Assembly (NCBI GenBank): GCA_005880875.1
Contig: VBJI01000012.1
Location: forward strand, 1-34,879
Length of the DNA stretch: 34,879 bases
Reading direction: 5' to 3'
From: Chloroflexota bacterium
Lineage (GTDB): Bacteria; Chloroflexota; Dormibacteria; CF-121
The notes under the pieces were generated by a model. It ran no database searches and was not told the origin of the DNA. It saw only the letters and a list, made by a program, of their open reading frames with translations. Positions 17,378 through 25,538 of this stretch are shown in pieces. Both the position numbers and the translations under genes were made by a program. Each line of letters begins with the position of its first letter. Within the stretch, counting starts at the first letter, position 1.

Positions 17378-17502
17378 CTAGTCCTCCACACCGCCGTCTT
17401 CATCCCCCTCGTCGTCCTCCTCGAACTCTTCCAACTGCTCGACCACCCGATCGTGCTCCTCATCGTCAAGGGTGACCAGCGCGCCTCTGGAATCTCTGGC
17501 AT
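17378..17502 (-). pseudogene. Remnant of a small acidic DUF1292-like protein
   Basis: Directly after ruvX (ATG one base past its stop, with an AGGAGG ribosome site overlapping the ruvX end) starts MPEIPEA, a typical beginning for a DUF1292 protein. The frame then fails. In another frame from about 17482 to the TAG at 17378 runs ALVTLDDEEHDRVVEQLEEF and a very acidic tail (EEDDEGDEDGG). Both halves look like the two ends of one DUF1292 protein that normally has about 80-100 residues and sits beside ruvX, so a middle part seems to be missing. Function of the family is unknown. The identification rests on short matches and gene position. Confidence 0.5.
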
Positions 17503-17931
17503 TCAGCCTCCTGGCCCCCGCCCACGCTGGTAGTCGAGGTATCCCTGCAACAATAGCGTGGCAGCCATCCGATCGACCTCTTGCCGCCGCTTGCGCCGCC
17601 GTTTGCCCTGGTCGATCAGGTACCGCTCGGCGGCTACGGTTGTCAGCCGCTCGTCCCAGTATGCTACCGGGCGGCCGGTCGCCTGCTGAACCTTCGCCCC
17701 GAAGCCCTGCGCCTGTAAGGCCGCCGCCTCCAGGCGGCCGTCCATCAGCCGGGGCAGCCCGATCACGATCTGCCCAACATCGTGGCGTGCCACCAGGTCC
17801 TTGAGCGCGTCGAGATCCTCGGCCTCGGAGCGCCGCGAGAGCACGCTCAGCGGCTGCGCGATCGTTCCAGATGGGTCACTCAGCGCCAGTCCGAGCCGAA
17901 CGGTGCCCGGATCGATCGCGAGCACCCTCAC
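17503..17931 (-). CDS. ruvX: RuvX/YqgF-family RNase H-like protein
   Basis: 142 residues using a GTG start that overlaps the upstream stop as GTGA; an open frame to 17997 is an overlap shadow. RNase H fold motifs are RVLAIDPGTVRLGLALSDPS (first Asp), IVIGLPRLMDGR, VAYWDERLTTVAAERYL (DERLTT) and KRRKRRQEVDRMAATLLLQG with the final Asp. Described roles are 16S rRNA processing and Holliday-junction-resolvase-like activity. Complete and ordinary; mltG lies downstream. Confidence 0.94.
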   Translation of the reverse strand: MRVLAIDPGTVRLGLALSDPSGTIAQPLSVLSRRSEAEDLDALKDLVARHDVGQIVIGLPRLMDGRLEAAALQAQGFGAKVQQATGRPVAYWDERLTTVAAERYLIDQGKRRRKRRQEVDRMAATLLLQGYLDYQRGRGPGG

Positions 17932-18821
17932 CCGGACGAGCTGCTCGAGACCTCCTGGATCTTGAGGGTAATCCGCGAGCTGAACAGCGGAAGCCACGGC
18001 AGGCCGAAAGGTGACTGGACCACGCGCGCGTCGACGACGTTCCGAAGTGACTGGAGGAACGCGTGCGCCTTCGACGGGCTCATCCCCTTGAGATGCGACC
18101 GGATGGCCTTGTCCAGGAAGACCGGCGTGTAGAACCCGGAGGCGTGCCCGTTGAGCGTGACGTGACCGTCGGCCGTCGGGTCGATGGCGTCATAGCTGAG
18201 GGCGAGGTTTTCGGTGGTGAGCTGCGATCCTTGCGGCACCTTGTGCTGCAGGGCGGACTTCAGCATCGCCTTGACAGCCGCGTCGTCGAAGGCGACGCCG
18301 TCGCCGGACACCTTGATCGTCACCGTGAAGCTCGTTACCTCCTCGCCCACTTTGTGGTCGGACGTAACCGTAACCTGCACTCCGCTGCCGACCAGCACCA
18401 GCTTCTTGCCCTGGGCCTTGCCGCTCAGCTGGTCGGTCACCTGGGGCACGGCGTCTTTGGCATACGCGTCTTTCGGGCCGTCCAGATCCGATTGCTGGAT
18501 GACCGTCGCTGTCCGGGCATCGGCTCCACCCGATATCGCGCTCGGGTTATCGACGCTAGCCAATACTCCGAGAAGCCCGCTGTTGATGTTGTGAATCGTG
18601 TTGGCGTCTGTGTTGCCGTTTGCGCCAGCTTGTGTTGCAGTAACCGAAACGGACCCGGATGACTTCACACTTACGTCTTTCTGCGTCAGGTAGTGCTTAC
18701 CCGTGTCCGTGCTGACGTCGGTCCCAGACGGGATCGTAAAAGAGCAGTTATCGGATCCACAGTTCGAGTGGAACGTGACCTGACCTGTCGCCTTAACGGC
18801 GTCGCGCGGTTGCTGGCGCAC
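17928..18821 (-). pseudogene. Baseplate-J-like extracytoplasmic domain (C-terminal part of a frame-split gene)
   Basis: 297 residues in a frame different from the upstream part. It begins RQQPRDAVKATGQVTF, then FTIPSGTDVSTDTGKHYLTQ, SVSVTATQAGANGNTDANTI and a long beta-rich region with VTVTSDHKVGEEVTSFTVTI, KSALQHKVPQGSQLTTENLA and GFYTPVFLDKAIRSHLKGMS, ending in a Ser-rich tail. This matches the extracytoplasmic baseplate-J/gp47-like module found behind a single membrane helix in Chloroflexota-type proteins. A Cys pair (NCGSDNC) may form a disulfide. About 30 residues expected between the membrane helix and KATGQVTF seem missing. As written it has only an in-frame GTG start and no signal peptide, so alone it would stay in the cytoplasm. 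Confidence 0.7.
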
Positions 18822-19455
18822 CGAGGAGCGTGATGTCTTCCTTGATCGGCGTCCCCGCGACGGTGAGGGTGGCGGTGGCGGTGGGGAGGTACAGCATCCC
18901 GAACAGCAATCCGAGGACGACCACGACTCCGGCTCCGATCAGGTACGGCCGATAGCTTCCGAGTGGCGGGCCCGGGGAGGCGGCTCGAGGCGGAGTTGGT
19001 GCCTTGGCTCGTGGCGGCGCCGAAACGACCGAGGCTTGCCGCGGCCGGTCCAGGGTTGCGACGCCAGAAGGCCCGCCGGCGCTCGGCGACCGCATCTGGG
19101 CCGGAGCTGTCGGCGGCGGCGGCACGGCGCTGGCAACCCCCGGCTCATCGACCGGGGCCGGCTGGTGAACCTCGCTGCCACTGTCGTAGGCAGCCAGGCT
19201 CGGATAGGCCATGAATCCGGCCTCCAGGGACATTGCCTGGAGCCGTGGGTCGCCGCTGACGAGATTGACCCGCTTGCCGTAGCTGTCGGCGTAGCGCTTG
19301 AGCAGGCGGAAGCTCATCGCGCTTTGCAAGGCACGGGCTCGATCCGGGACCACGAACGTGACCTCGTCCTCGAGACTGAGATCACGGAGGCGATCGACGA
19401 GGTCGGTGATCTCCTCGTCGGCTTCGACGTAGAGCAGTTTGGCCAGAGTCTTCAC
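18793..19455 (-). CDS. Membrane-anchored N-terminal part of baseplate-J-like protein
   Basis: 220 residues from a GTG start, preceded by a plausible promoter. Residues 1-90 form a cytoplasmic alpha/beta domain (LLYVEADEEITDLVDRLRD, VTFVVPDRARALQSAMSFR, VNLVSGDPRLQAMSLEAGF). A Pro/Ala/Ser-rich linker follows (about 100-165), then one membrane helix (YLIGAGVVVVLGLLFGMLY) and the start of the outer part (LPTATATLTVAGTPIKEDIT). The frame ends after APATARRR while the outer domain continues in the next gene's frame 29 bases earlier. The N-terminal domain is typical of Chloroflexota-type proteins that join this domain, a linker, one helix and a J-like domain. The upstream FtsA-like gene may act with it. 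Confidence 0.75.
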   Translation of the reverse strand: MKTLAKLLYVEADEEITDLVDRLRDLSLEDEVTFVVPDRARALQSAMSFRLLKRYADSYGKRVNLVSGDPRLQAMSLEAGFMAYPSLAAYDSGSEVHQPAPVDEPGVASAVPPPPTAPAQMRSPSAGGPSGVATLDRPRQASVVSAPPRAKAPTPPRAASPGPPLGSYRPYLIGAGVVVVLGLLFGMLYLPTATATLTVAGTPIKEDITLLGAPATARRR

Positions 19456-19476
19456 AGTTTTAACACGTCGCTGCCT

Positions 19477-19505
19477 TTCATACCGGAAACGTCACTGATT
19501 GTCGA
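19477..19505 (-). promoter_or_regulatory. Putative sigma-70-type promoter before the J-like gene
   Basis: On the minus strand TCGACA (19505-19500), a 17-base spacer and TATGAA (19482-19477) lie 22 bases before the GTG start at 19455. Both boxes are one or two changes from consensus. This 82-base gap is one of the few real breaks in the gene train, so an internal start of transcription for the J-like/ruvX/mltG part is plausible. Only sequence resemblance supports it. Confidence 0.45.
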
Positions 19506-19537
19506 GTTGTTACGCTGTCAGGTTTTTGGGGCCTCGG

Positions 19538-20809
19538 CTAGACCTTCATCGCCTTGAGAACCTTCCGCATCAGCCCGTAGAGGGGCGCCTGGTCCTCCGC
19601 CTCCTGCTGGATCGCGTGGAATGCCAGCCCCATGGGGGTGATGTCCTGCTGATCGAGCAGCAGGCCGGTGGAATCGTAAATCCCGCGGATGTCGACCGGC
19701 CGTAGGGCGGTCACCGTGGGTGTCCGAGCGAACGGAAGCTTCTCCCCCCAGGCGAAGGTCTTGAGCTGGTCTTTGACCTCGGGCAAGGCGCTGCCGCCGC
19801 CGGCGAGGTAGATGGCGGTTGGCAGCCGGTCGCCCTTGGCCATTTCCTGCAGGGTGATCGCCACCCCCTCGACCAGCACTTCCGCGTCACGCGCCAGGAC
19901 GGAATGGACCTTCTCCGCGTGCTCGGGCGGCAGCTCACCACGGGAGTGCCGGAGCTTGACGGCTTCGGCGTCGGCGAAGGAAATCCCGAATCGGGCGGCA
20001 AGCTTCTTGGTAAAGACGCGGCCGCCGATGGGGAACATTCGGGTGCCTTCGATGCCGCCGTTGCGGATCAGGGCGATGTCGGTCGTGCCCCCGCCCACGT
20101 CAACGAAGATGCCGCCGAAGTCATACACCTCGTCGGTGGCGGCGCAACGTGCCATGGCATACGGCTCCGCCACGGTGGCGACGAGCTCCAGGTCCAGTTC
20201 GGAGGCGATCGTCTGTAGGGCGCCGACGTGGGTCAGCGGCGCAAACGTGTTGAAGACCGTGATCACCGTCTGCTTGCCCTGAAAGTCGATCGGGTTGTTC
20301 ACCACGAATCCATCGATCCGCACGCTGGTGATGGCGGAGTTGAGCAGCTTGACGTTCACATCGGGGACACCCAGCTCCAGGCTCATCTGATGCTGAGCCT
20401 CGCGAAGCGCCCGCTTCTGTACCAGCTGCAGGGTCTGCACCAGCTCCACCTCGTTGATCTTCAGGGCGGGATCGGCCCGGGGGACGGTCACCGAGGTACT
20501 GAACCCCTTGACCTGCTCGCCGGCGATGCCGATCACCGCCTGACCCGGGATGGTGTCACACATGTCCTCGGCCTGCGACATGGCCCGGTCGCAGCTGTCG
20601 ATGATGCCCTGGATGTTCGCCGGCACGCCGCCCTCCATGTCCGCGAATTCCTGACGCTGGCGGGACGCGCCGAGCACTACGCCATTGCGACCCTCGCGTT
20701 TGACGATGAGGGCCTTGATGTATTCGGTCCCGATATCGAGCGCCGTGTAGTAGTTCTCATAGTCCGATCCGCGTCGTAGGCGCTTGATGCGGTCCTTGAT
20801 TTTGATCAT
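19538..20809 (-). CDS. FtsA/PilM-like actin-fold ATPase
   Basis: 423 residues with the actin-ATPase signature: phosphate 1 YTALDIGTEYIKALIVKREG, an SHS2-like insertion with VIGIAGEQVKGFSTSVTVPR, phosphate 2 IFVDVGGGTTDIALIRNGG, FPIGGRVFTKKLAARFGIS and the adenosine motif AIYLAGGGSALPEVKDQLK. The C-terminus is basic (GLMRKVLKAMKV) and could act as a membrane-binding amphipathic helix as in FtsA. FtsA tethers FtsZ; PilM anchors the type IV pilus platform. No ftsZ or ftsQ is adjacent. Instead a single-helix J-like protein follows, reminiscent of the PilM-PilN arrangement. ATGA overlap with alaS. The family is sure; the cellular role is not. Confidence 0.87.
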   Translation of the reverse strand: MIKIKDRIKRLRRGSDYENYYTALDIGTEYIKALIVKREGRNGVVLGASRQRQEFADMEGGVPANIQGIIDSCDRAMSQAEDMCDTIPGQAVIGIAGEQVKGFSTSVTVPRADPALKINEVELVQTLQLVQKRALREAQHQMSLELGVPDVNVKLLNSAITSVRIDGFVVNNPIDFQGKQTVITVFNTFAPLTHVGALQTIASELDLELVATVAEPYAMARCAATDEVYDFGGIFVDVGGGTTDIALIRNGGIEGTRMFPIGGRVFTKKLAARFGISFADAEAVKLRHSRGELPPEHAEKVHSVLARDAEVLVEGVAITLQEMAKGDRLPTAIYLAGGGSALPEVKDQLKTFAWGEKLPFARTPTVTALRPVDIRGIYDSTGLLLDQQDITPMGLAFHAIQQEAEDQAPLYGLMRKVLKAMKV

Positions 20810-23394
20810 TTGTCTTTCAGATGGACCCGTACGTATTCCTGCACGGACTTGAACGCGGCGTCCACCCGGTCGGGGTCGATACCACCGCCTTGCCCGACCG
20901 GTCCGCGGCCGCCCCCTTTACCGCCCGCGACCTGCCGGAAGGCCTGGACCAGCTCGTTCGCGGCTAACCGATCAGCCAGCGGACTGGCGACCTTGACCGC
21001 GAAATTGCGGCCCCCGACCACGATCGCGACGCCCTTTCCATTCGTGCGGCTGAGCGCGTGATCGGCGAAGAGGAGTAGGTCCTTCTCGCCGGCATCGACC
21101 CGTTGCAGCAGCAGCCGCACCCCGTCGACGTCGGCCTCTTCGAGCTGGGCGCTCCCGCCCGCGGCGAGCCGCTGGCGGAGGTTCGCCGTCTCTTTCTCCA
21201 GCCGTTTGACCTCGGCCTGCAGCGCTGCCACCCTGGCCGGCAGGTCGGCGGGTGCCGCGCGAAGCTCGTCGCCAAGTTGCGCGAGGACGCGTTCGTACTC
21301 GCGAGCCTGACGTTCTGCCGCGGCGCCCGCCCGCATCTCGATGCGCCGAACGCCGGCGCCGATGCTTCGCTCGCTCGAGATCAAGGCGAACCCGATCTCG
21401 CCGGTGCGCTCAACGTGGGTGCCGCCGCATAGCTCGCGCGCCCAGTCACCGAAAGAAACGACCCGCACCAGATCGCCGTATTTCTCGTCGAACAGCGCGA
21501 CGGCTCCCGTGGCGATCGCCCTGTCGAGTGGAAGCTCCTCGACCCGCCGATCGAGGTCGGCACGAATTTTTTCGTTCAGCAGGCTGGAGACCCGGTCGAT
21601 CTCCTCCGCCGTCAGCGCTCGCGGAAACCGAAAGTCGAAAGTGGCGTAGTCCGCCTGCACCGATGAGCCCGCCTGGGTCGCCTGCTCGCCCAGCACCTCG
21701 CGGAGGGCTCGATGCAGCAGATGGGTGGCGGAGTGATGCCGCGCGATGGCCTGCCGCCGTCCAGCGTCGACCTCGGCGTGAACCCGGTGACCGGGCGTCA
21801 GGCGATCGGCACTGATCTCAACCCGATGGCGGATCGCTTCCCCCTGAGGCTGGGCATCGATGACGGCCGCCTTGCGGTGATCCCAGCTGATCCAGCCGGT
21901 ATCGGCGGTCTGGCCGCCGCGCTCCGCATAGAACGGCGTTTCCTCCAGAAACACGTCCGACTGCTCCGATTCGCCGGCCACCGGAAAAACATCGGTGATG
22001 GTCGAGTCTGCCTCAAGCCGGTCGTAGCCGACGAAGCGGGTTGCCGTGCCCGCGAGTGGTGCCGCGAACCCGCCGGTGGCGATCCGGCCCCGGTCGCGCT
22101 GAGCCTGCATCAATGTCTCGACGGCGGCCGTGTCGACGGTCATGCCCTGCTCGGCGGCCAGTTCCGCCGTCAGCTCCACCGGGAAGCCCAGCGTGTCATG
22201 CAGGTAGAACACGTCTTGAGGGCTAAGAGTTCCGCCCTCCAACAGGTCCTGGAGGCGCTCCATTCCCTGTCGAAGCGCAATCCCGAACCGCTCCTCCTCC
22301 GACCGAGCGACCGACTGAATCTGGTTTAGGTTCTTGGGTAGCTCGGGGTAGACCTCGCCCAGGATGCGAGCGACAATCGGGATGCCAGAGGAGAGCTGCG
22401 CGGCCGGGCCAAGTCGCCGTGCATGCACCATCGCGCGCCGGATCAGGCGTCGCAGCACGTAGCCACGTCCGTCGTTGGCTGGCGTAACGCCGTCGGCCAG
22501 GAGCATGGTGCTGCCGCGGGCATGGTCGGCCAGCACCTTGAGCGAGACGTCGCTCTTCGGATCGGCTCCGTAGGCATTCCCCGTCTGTTCGGCCCAGTGG
22601 CGAATCAACGGCTGAAAGAGATCCGTCTGAAAAACGCCCGACGGCGCCCTGGAGGAGCTTCGCTGATGGCTGGTTGGGTAGCCATTGACCACCGAGCTGA
22701 TTCGCTCCAGACCCATACCCGTGTCGATGCCCTTGCGCTCGAGGTCGGTGCGTTTTCCGGATTGATCACGATTCCATTGCATGAAGACGAGGTTCCAGAT
22801 TTCGAGGAACCGGTCGCAGCCTGGATGCTCGCAGTTGGGGCCGCAATCGGACTGCCCGCACCCGTACTCGCTGCCCCAGTCGTAGTGGATTTCCGAATCC
22901 GGACCGCACGGCCCGGTCGGGCCGGCCGCCCAGAAGTTGTAGTCGTCGCCGAAGCGCCGGATGCGCTCTTCCGGAATGCCGGTTTTCACCCAGATCGCGT
23001 AGCTCTCGTCGTCATCGTTGTGGATGCCGGCCCAAAGGCGACCCTCGTCGAGCCGCAGGTCCTTGGTCAGGAATTCATACGCGTACGGGATCGCTTTCTC
23101 CTTGAAGTACTCGCCGAAGGAGAAGTTCCCCAGCATCTCAAAAAAGGTCAGATGGTGCCCGTCGGTGCCCACCAGATCGATATCCACGGCACGAAAGACC
23201 TTCTGGCAGGTGGTCGTCCGAGGGTACGGCGGTTTGGCCTGGCCCAGGAAATAGGGCTTGAACTGCACCATGCCGGCACTGGTGAACAGCAGCGTCGGAT
23301 CGCCGAACGGGATCAGGGAGGAGCTTGGTAACACCTTGTGGTCCCGCTCTTTGAAGAAGTTGAGAAAACGCTGGCGGATCTCCGCGCTCGTCAT
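20806..23394 (-). CDS. alaS: Alanyl-tRNA synthetase
   Basis: Charges tRNA-Ala and edits Ser/Gly mischarging. 862 residues, the usual size. N-terminal class II core: EIRQRFLNFFKERDHKVLPS, LLFTSAGMVQFKPYFLG, RATTTCQ-type QKVFRAVDI, DGHHLTFFEMLGNFSFGEYF and GIDTGMGLERISSV. The editing domain has HHSATHLLHRALREVLG (HxxxH) and ARELCGGTHVERTGEIG (CxxxH). The C-Ala region ends with GGKGGGRGPVGQGGG, the GGGRPDxAQ-type glycine motif. Intact over 2.6 kb with no frame break. It is the first gene of the long minus-strand train. Confidence 0.98.
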   Translation of the reverse strand: MTSAEIRQRFLNFFKERDHKVLPSSSLIPFGDPTLLFTSAGMVQFKPYFLGQAKPPYPRTTTCQKVFRAVDIDLVGTDGHHLTFFEMLGNFSFGEYFKEKAIPYAYEFLTKDLRLDEGRLWAGIHNDDDESYAIWVKTGIPEERIRRFGDDYNFWAAGPTGPCGPDSEIHYDWGSEYGCGQSDCGPNCEHPGCDRFLEIWNLVFMQWNRDQSGKRTDLERKGIDTGMGLERISSVVNGYPTSHQRSSSRAPSGVFQTDLFQPLIRHWAEQTGNAYGADPKSDVSLKVLADHARGSTMLLADGVTPANDGRGYVLRRLIRRAMVHARRLGPAAQLSSGIPIVARILGEVYPELPKNLNQIQSVARSEEERFGIALRQGMERLQDLLEGGTLSPQDVFYLHDTLGFPVELTAELAAEQGMTVDTAAVETLMQAQRDRGRIATGGFAAPLAGTATRFVGYDRLEADSTITDVFPVAGESEQSDVFLEETPFYAERGGQTADTGWISWDHRKAAVIDAQPQGEAIRHRVEISADRLTPGHRVHAEVDAGRRQAIARHHSATHLLHRALREVLGEQATQAGSSVQADYATFDFRFPRALTAEEIDRVSSLLNEKIRADLDRRVEELPLDRAIATGAVALFDEKYGDLVRVVSFGDWARELCGGTHVERTGEIGFALISSERSIGAGVRRIEMRAGAAAERQAREYERVLAQLGDELRAAPADLPARVAALQAEVKRLEKETANLRQRLAAGGSAQLEEADVDGVRLLLQRVDAGEKDLLLFADHALSRTNGKGVAIVVGGRNFAVKVASPLADRLAANELVQAFRQVAGGKGGGRGPVGQGGGIDPDRVDAAFKSVQEYVRVHLKDK

Positions 23395-23416
23395 AGCTGG
23401 CCTGCGCGCACAGTGA

Positions 23417-23422
23417 ATTGTA
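23417..23422 (-). promoter_or_regulatory. Putative -10 box for alaS
   Basis: On the minus strand TACAAT lies 22 bases before the alaS ATG in the 100-base divergent gap with the radical SAM gene. It matches the TANNNT consensus well. No convincing TTGACA-type -35 is seen 16-18 bases upstream. A transcript starting about seven bases later would carry a short leader. It could drive the whole alaS-to-metG gene train. No T-box-like leader fits in this space. Confidence 0.4.
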
Positions 23423-23495
23423 ACGGGAACTCAGCGAAACCATTGGAGGCCGATCCCCGTTGCCCGTACTTGATGGGTCGGGTGGGTGTCTCCAC

Positions 23496-24998
23496 ATGCG
23501 AGTGAAGATGATTCTTCCTGCCCTGACCGAGGCGACGAGTCCCTTCTTCCGCCCGATCAAATACTCATTGTTTCCGCCCCTGGGATTGGCGACGCTGGCT
23601 GGGTTCCTTGCCGAGGACGATGACGTATCGATCTGGGACGAGCACGTCGAGAAGGTCGCGACAGACGACGAGCCTGACCTGGTCGTGATTCAGGCTTACA
23701 TCACGTCGGCCAGGCGCTCATATGAAATCGCCGATCGGTACCGCGCCCGGGGGGTTCACGTTGCCCTCGGCGGGCTGCATGTGACCTCGCTCCCAGAGGA
23801 GGCGCAGGCGCACGCCGACACGGTGTTCCTGGGCCCCGGGGAGGACACCTGGCCAGCGTTCCTCAGGGACTTTCGTGCTGGTCGCCCCGCCGCGCGTTAT
23901 GCCTCCCAGCATCGGACCTTGCTCGGTGTGCCACCCATCAGGCGCGACCTGATCAAGCGCCATAAGTACCTGGTGCCGAACTCCATCGTCGTCTCCCGTG
24001 GGTGCCCGCATGTTTGCGACTTTTGCTACAAGGTCGCCTTTTTCAAAGGCGGCAAGGAGTTCTATCTCCAACCGGTTGACTCGGCGTTGGCGGAGATCAA
24101 CCGGCTGCCCGGCCGCCATTTGTACTTCCTCGACGACCATCTCTTCGGTAGTCCGCCGTTCGCCTCAGCGCTGTTCGACGGGATGAGAGGCATGGGAAGG
24201 CTGTGGCAGGCGGCGGGAACTGTGAAGGCCGTGTTGGAGCAGCCGGGGCTCGTCGAGAAGGCCGTCAACGCCGGCCTTCGCAGCCTTTTCATCGGCTTTG
24301 AAACCGTCAATGCCGCAAACCTTTCGGAGCAGCGAAAATTCCAGAACATCGGCCGGGATTACGGCGCGGCAATTCGCCGCTTGCACGAGCTGGGCGTCAT
24401 GGTCAATGGCAGTTTCGTTTTCGGGATGGACCAGGACAGTCCGGACGTCTTCGACCGGACGGTCGAGTGGGCGGTTGGGCAGGGCATCGAAACCGCAACG
24501 TTTCACATCCTGACCCCCTATCCGGACACCGCGCTCTACCAACGGCTGGACAACGAAAACCGAATCGTGCATCGCGACTGGGACCTGTACGACACGCGCC
24601 ACGTCGTCTTTCGGCCCGCCCGGCTGGGACCGGCCCAACTTGAGGCCGGCTACTGGCGCGCCTATCGCGACTTCTACCGCTGGTCTTCTATCTGGCGAGG
24701 AGCATCGACCACGAGTGCCCCTCGGGATCGACTCCGGCACATCTCGTACGCAGCCGGCTGGAAAAAGTTCGAGCCGCTCTGGGACGTCCTCATTCGGGGT
24801 GGGCAGGTGCTGCACGCGCTGCCGTTTCTGGAGTTCATCCTCGAGGGCTTCGGCCGTCATCCCACGACACCGGAGCCGTCGGATCGTCGCTTAGCTGACC
24901 GGGAGTTCGCGCTTCAGCCGCTCGACGGCGGCGCGCTGCAGCCGCGAGACGTGCATCTGCGAGATGCCGAGCCGCTTGGCAACCTCCGCCTGGGGTAG
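23496..24998 (+). CDS. B12-binding domain radical SAM protein
   Basis: About 500 residues; I choose ATG at 23496 (MRVKMILPALTEATSPFFRP), though an ATG 12 codons earlier is open. The N-terminal cobalamin-binding Rossmann-type domain shows PPLGLATLAGFLAED, SIWDEHVEKV (DxH of the base-off motif), DLVVIQAYITS and VALGGLHVTSLPEEA. The radical SAM barrel has VVSRGCPHVCDFCYKVAFFK (CxxxCxxC plus the following aromatic), FLDDHLFGSP, GLRSLFIGFETVN and VNGSFVFGMDQD. The family includes methylases and ring-modifying enzymes; the substrate cannot be read here. It is the only plus-strand gene. Its last 108 bases run antisense through the sigma-factor 3' end, and that tail shows no family similarity, so the natural stop may be lost. 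Confidence 0.88.
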   Translation: MRVKMILPALTEATSPFFRPIKYSLFPPLGLATLAGFLAEDDDVSIWDEHVEKVATDDEPDLVVIQAYITSARRSYEIADRYRARGVHVALGGLHVTSLPEEAQAHADTVFLGPGEDTWPAFLRDFRAGRPAARYASQHRTLLGVPPIRRDLIKRHKYLVPNSIVVSRGCPHVCDFCYKVAFFKGGKEFYLQPVDSALAEINRLPGRHLYFLDDHLFGSPPFASALFDGMRGMGRLWQAAGTVKAVLEQPGLVEKAVNAGLRSLFIGFETVNAANLSEQRKFQNIGRDYGAAIRRLHELGVMVNGSFVFGMDQDSPDVFDRTVEWAVGQGIETATFHILTPYPDTALYQRLDNENRIVHRDWDLYDTRHVVFRPARLGPAQLEAGYWRAYRDFYRWSSIWRGASTTSAPRDRLRHISYAAGWKKFEPLWDVLIRGGQVLHALPFLEFILEGFGRHPTTPEPSDRRLADREFALQPLDGGALQPRDVHLRDAEPLGNLRLG

Positions 24999-25538
24999 CT
25001 CGTCAACAAACCGCAGGTACATGATCCGCCGCTCCCGCGGCGTGAGATGACGCATCGCCTGGTCGAGCAGGTCTTGCAGCTCCACTTTGTCGAGGTTCTC
25101 ATCCTCGAGGCCGAGCCGCTCGGTGAGCTGCAGGCCGTCATCATCCCTGGGCGCCGGGCCGGTCGACTCGAAGGGAATGGTCCGCTGCGCCGGGCTCGCC
25201 TCCATGGCCGCCAGCACTTCTTCTGGGGCCAGGTCCAACTCCTTCGCGATTTCGTTGACCGACGGCGTTCGCCCCAGCTTGGCCTGCAGGCGCTGCTGCG
25301 CCAGGTCGGCGCGCTGCATCGTCTCCTGCAGGCGGCGCGGCACCTTGATCGCCCAGCTCTTGTCCCGAAAGTAGCGTTTGATCTCCCCGACAATGGTGGG
25401 AGTTGCGAAGGTGGAGAATTCCAGGCCGCGCTGCGGCTCGAACCGTTCGATGGCCTGGAGCAAGCCGATATACCCGACCTGGACGATGTCCTCGAGCGGC
25501 TCGCCGCGGTTGCTGAATTTCTTGGCTAGGAAGACCAC
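24891..25538 (-). CDS. SigB/SigF-family sigma-70 factor
   Basis: RNA polymerase sigma factor of group 3 (general stress/sporulation type). Region 2 is FLAKKFSNRGEPLEDIVQVG, YIGLLQAIERFEPQRGLEFS, TFATPTIVGEIKRYFRDKSW and IKVPRRLQE. Region 3 contains LGRTPSVNEIAKELDLAPEE. Region 4 is LTPRERRIMYLRFVDELPQA and VAKRLGISQMHVSRLQRAAV, with the Q-x-x-V-S-R recognition helix. Homology continues upstream of the GTG at 25538 (RALVRRLFLDYQKTKDPQVR) to about 25630. That frame has no ATG, GTG or TTG before a stop inside the RsbW-like gene. The annotated start thus truncates region 1.2/2.1, and the true start is unresolved (unusual codon or lost sequence). Confidence 0.9.
   Translation of the reverse strand: MVFLAKKFSNRGEPLEDIVQVGYIGLLQAIERFEPQRGLEFSTFATPTIVGEIKRYFRDKSWAIKVPRRLQETMQRADLAQQRLQAKLGRTPSVNEIAKELDLAPEEVLAAMEASPAQRTIPFESTGPAPRDDDGLQLTERLGLEDENLDKVELQDLLDQAMRHLTPRERRIMYLRFVDELPQAEVAKRLGISQMHVSRLQRAAVERLKRELPVS

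Noticed and set aside
18793-18821. Programmed +1 frameshift joining the two J-like parts
   Set aside because: No slippery codon or stimulatory structure is evident, a segment seems missing, and similar breaks with other shift directions occur in unrelated genes nearby.
23395-23495. T-box or riboswitch leader for alaS
   Set aside because: The divergent gap is only about 100 bases and the best -10 box leaves a leader of about 20 bases or less, too short for such a structure.
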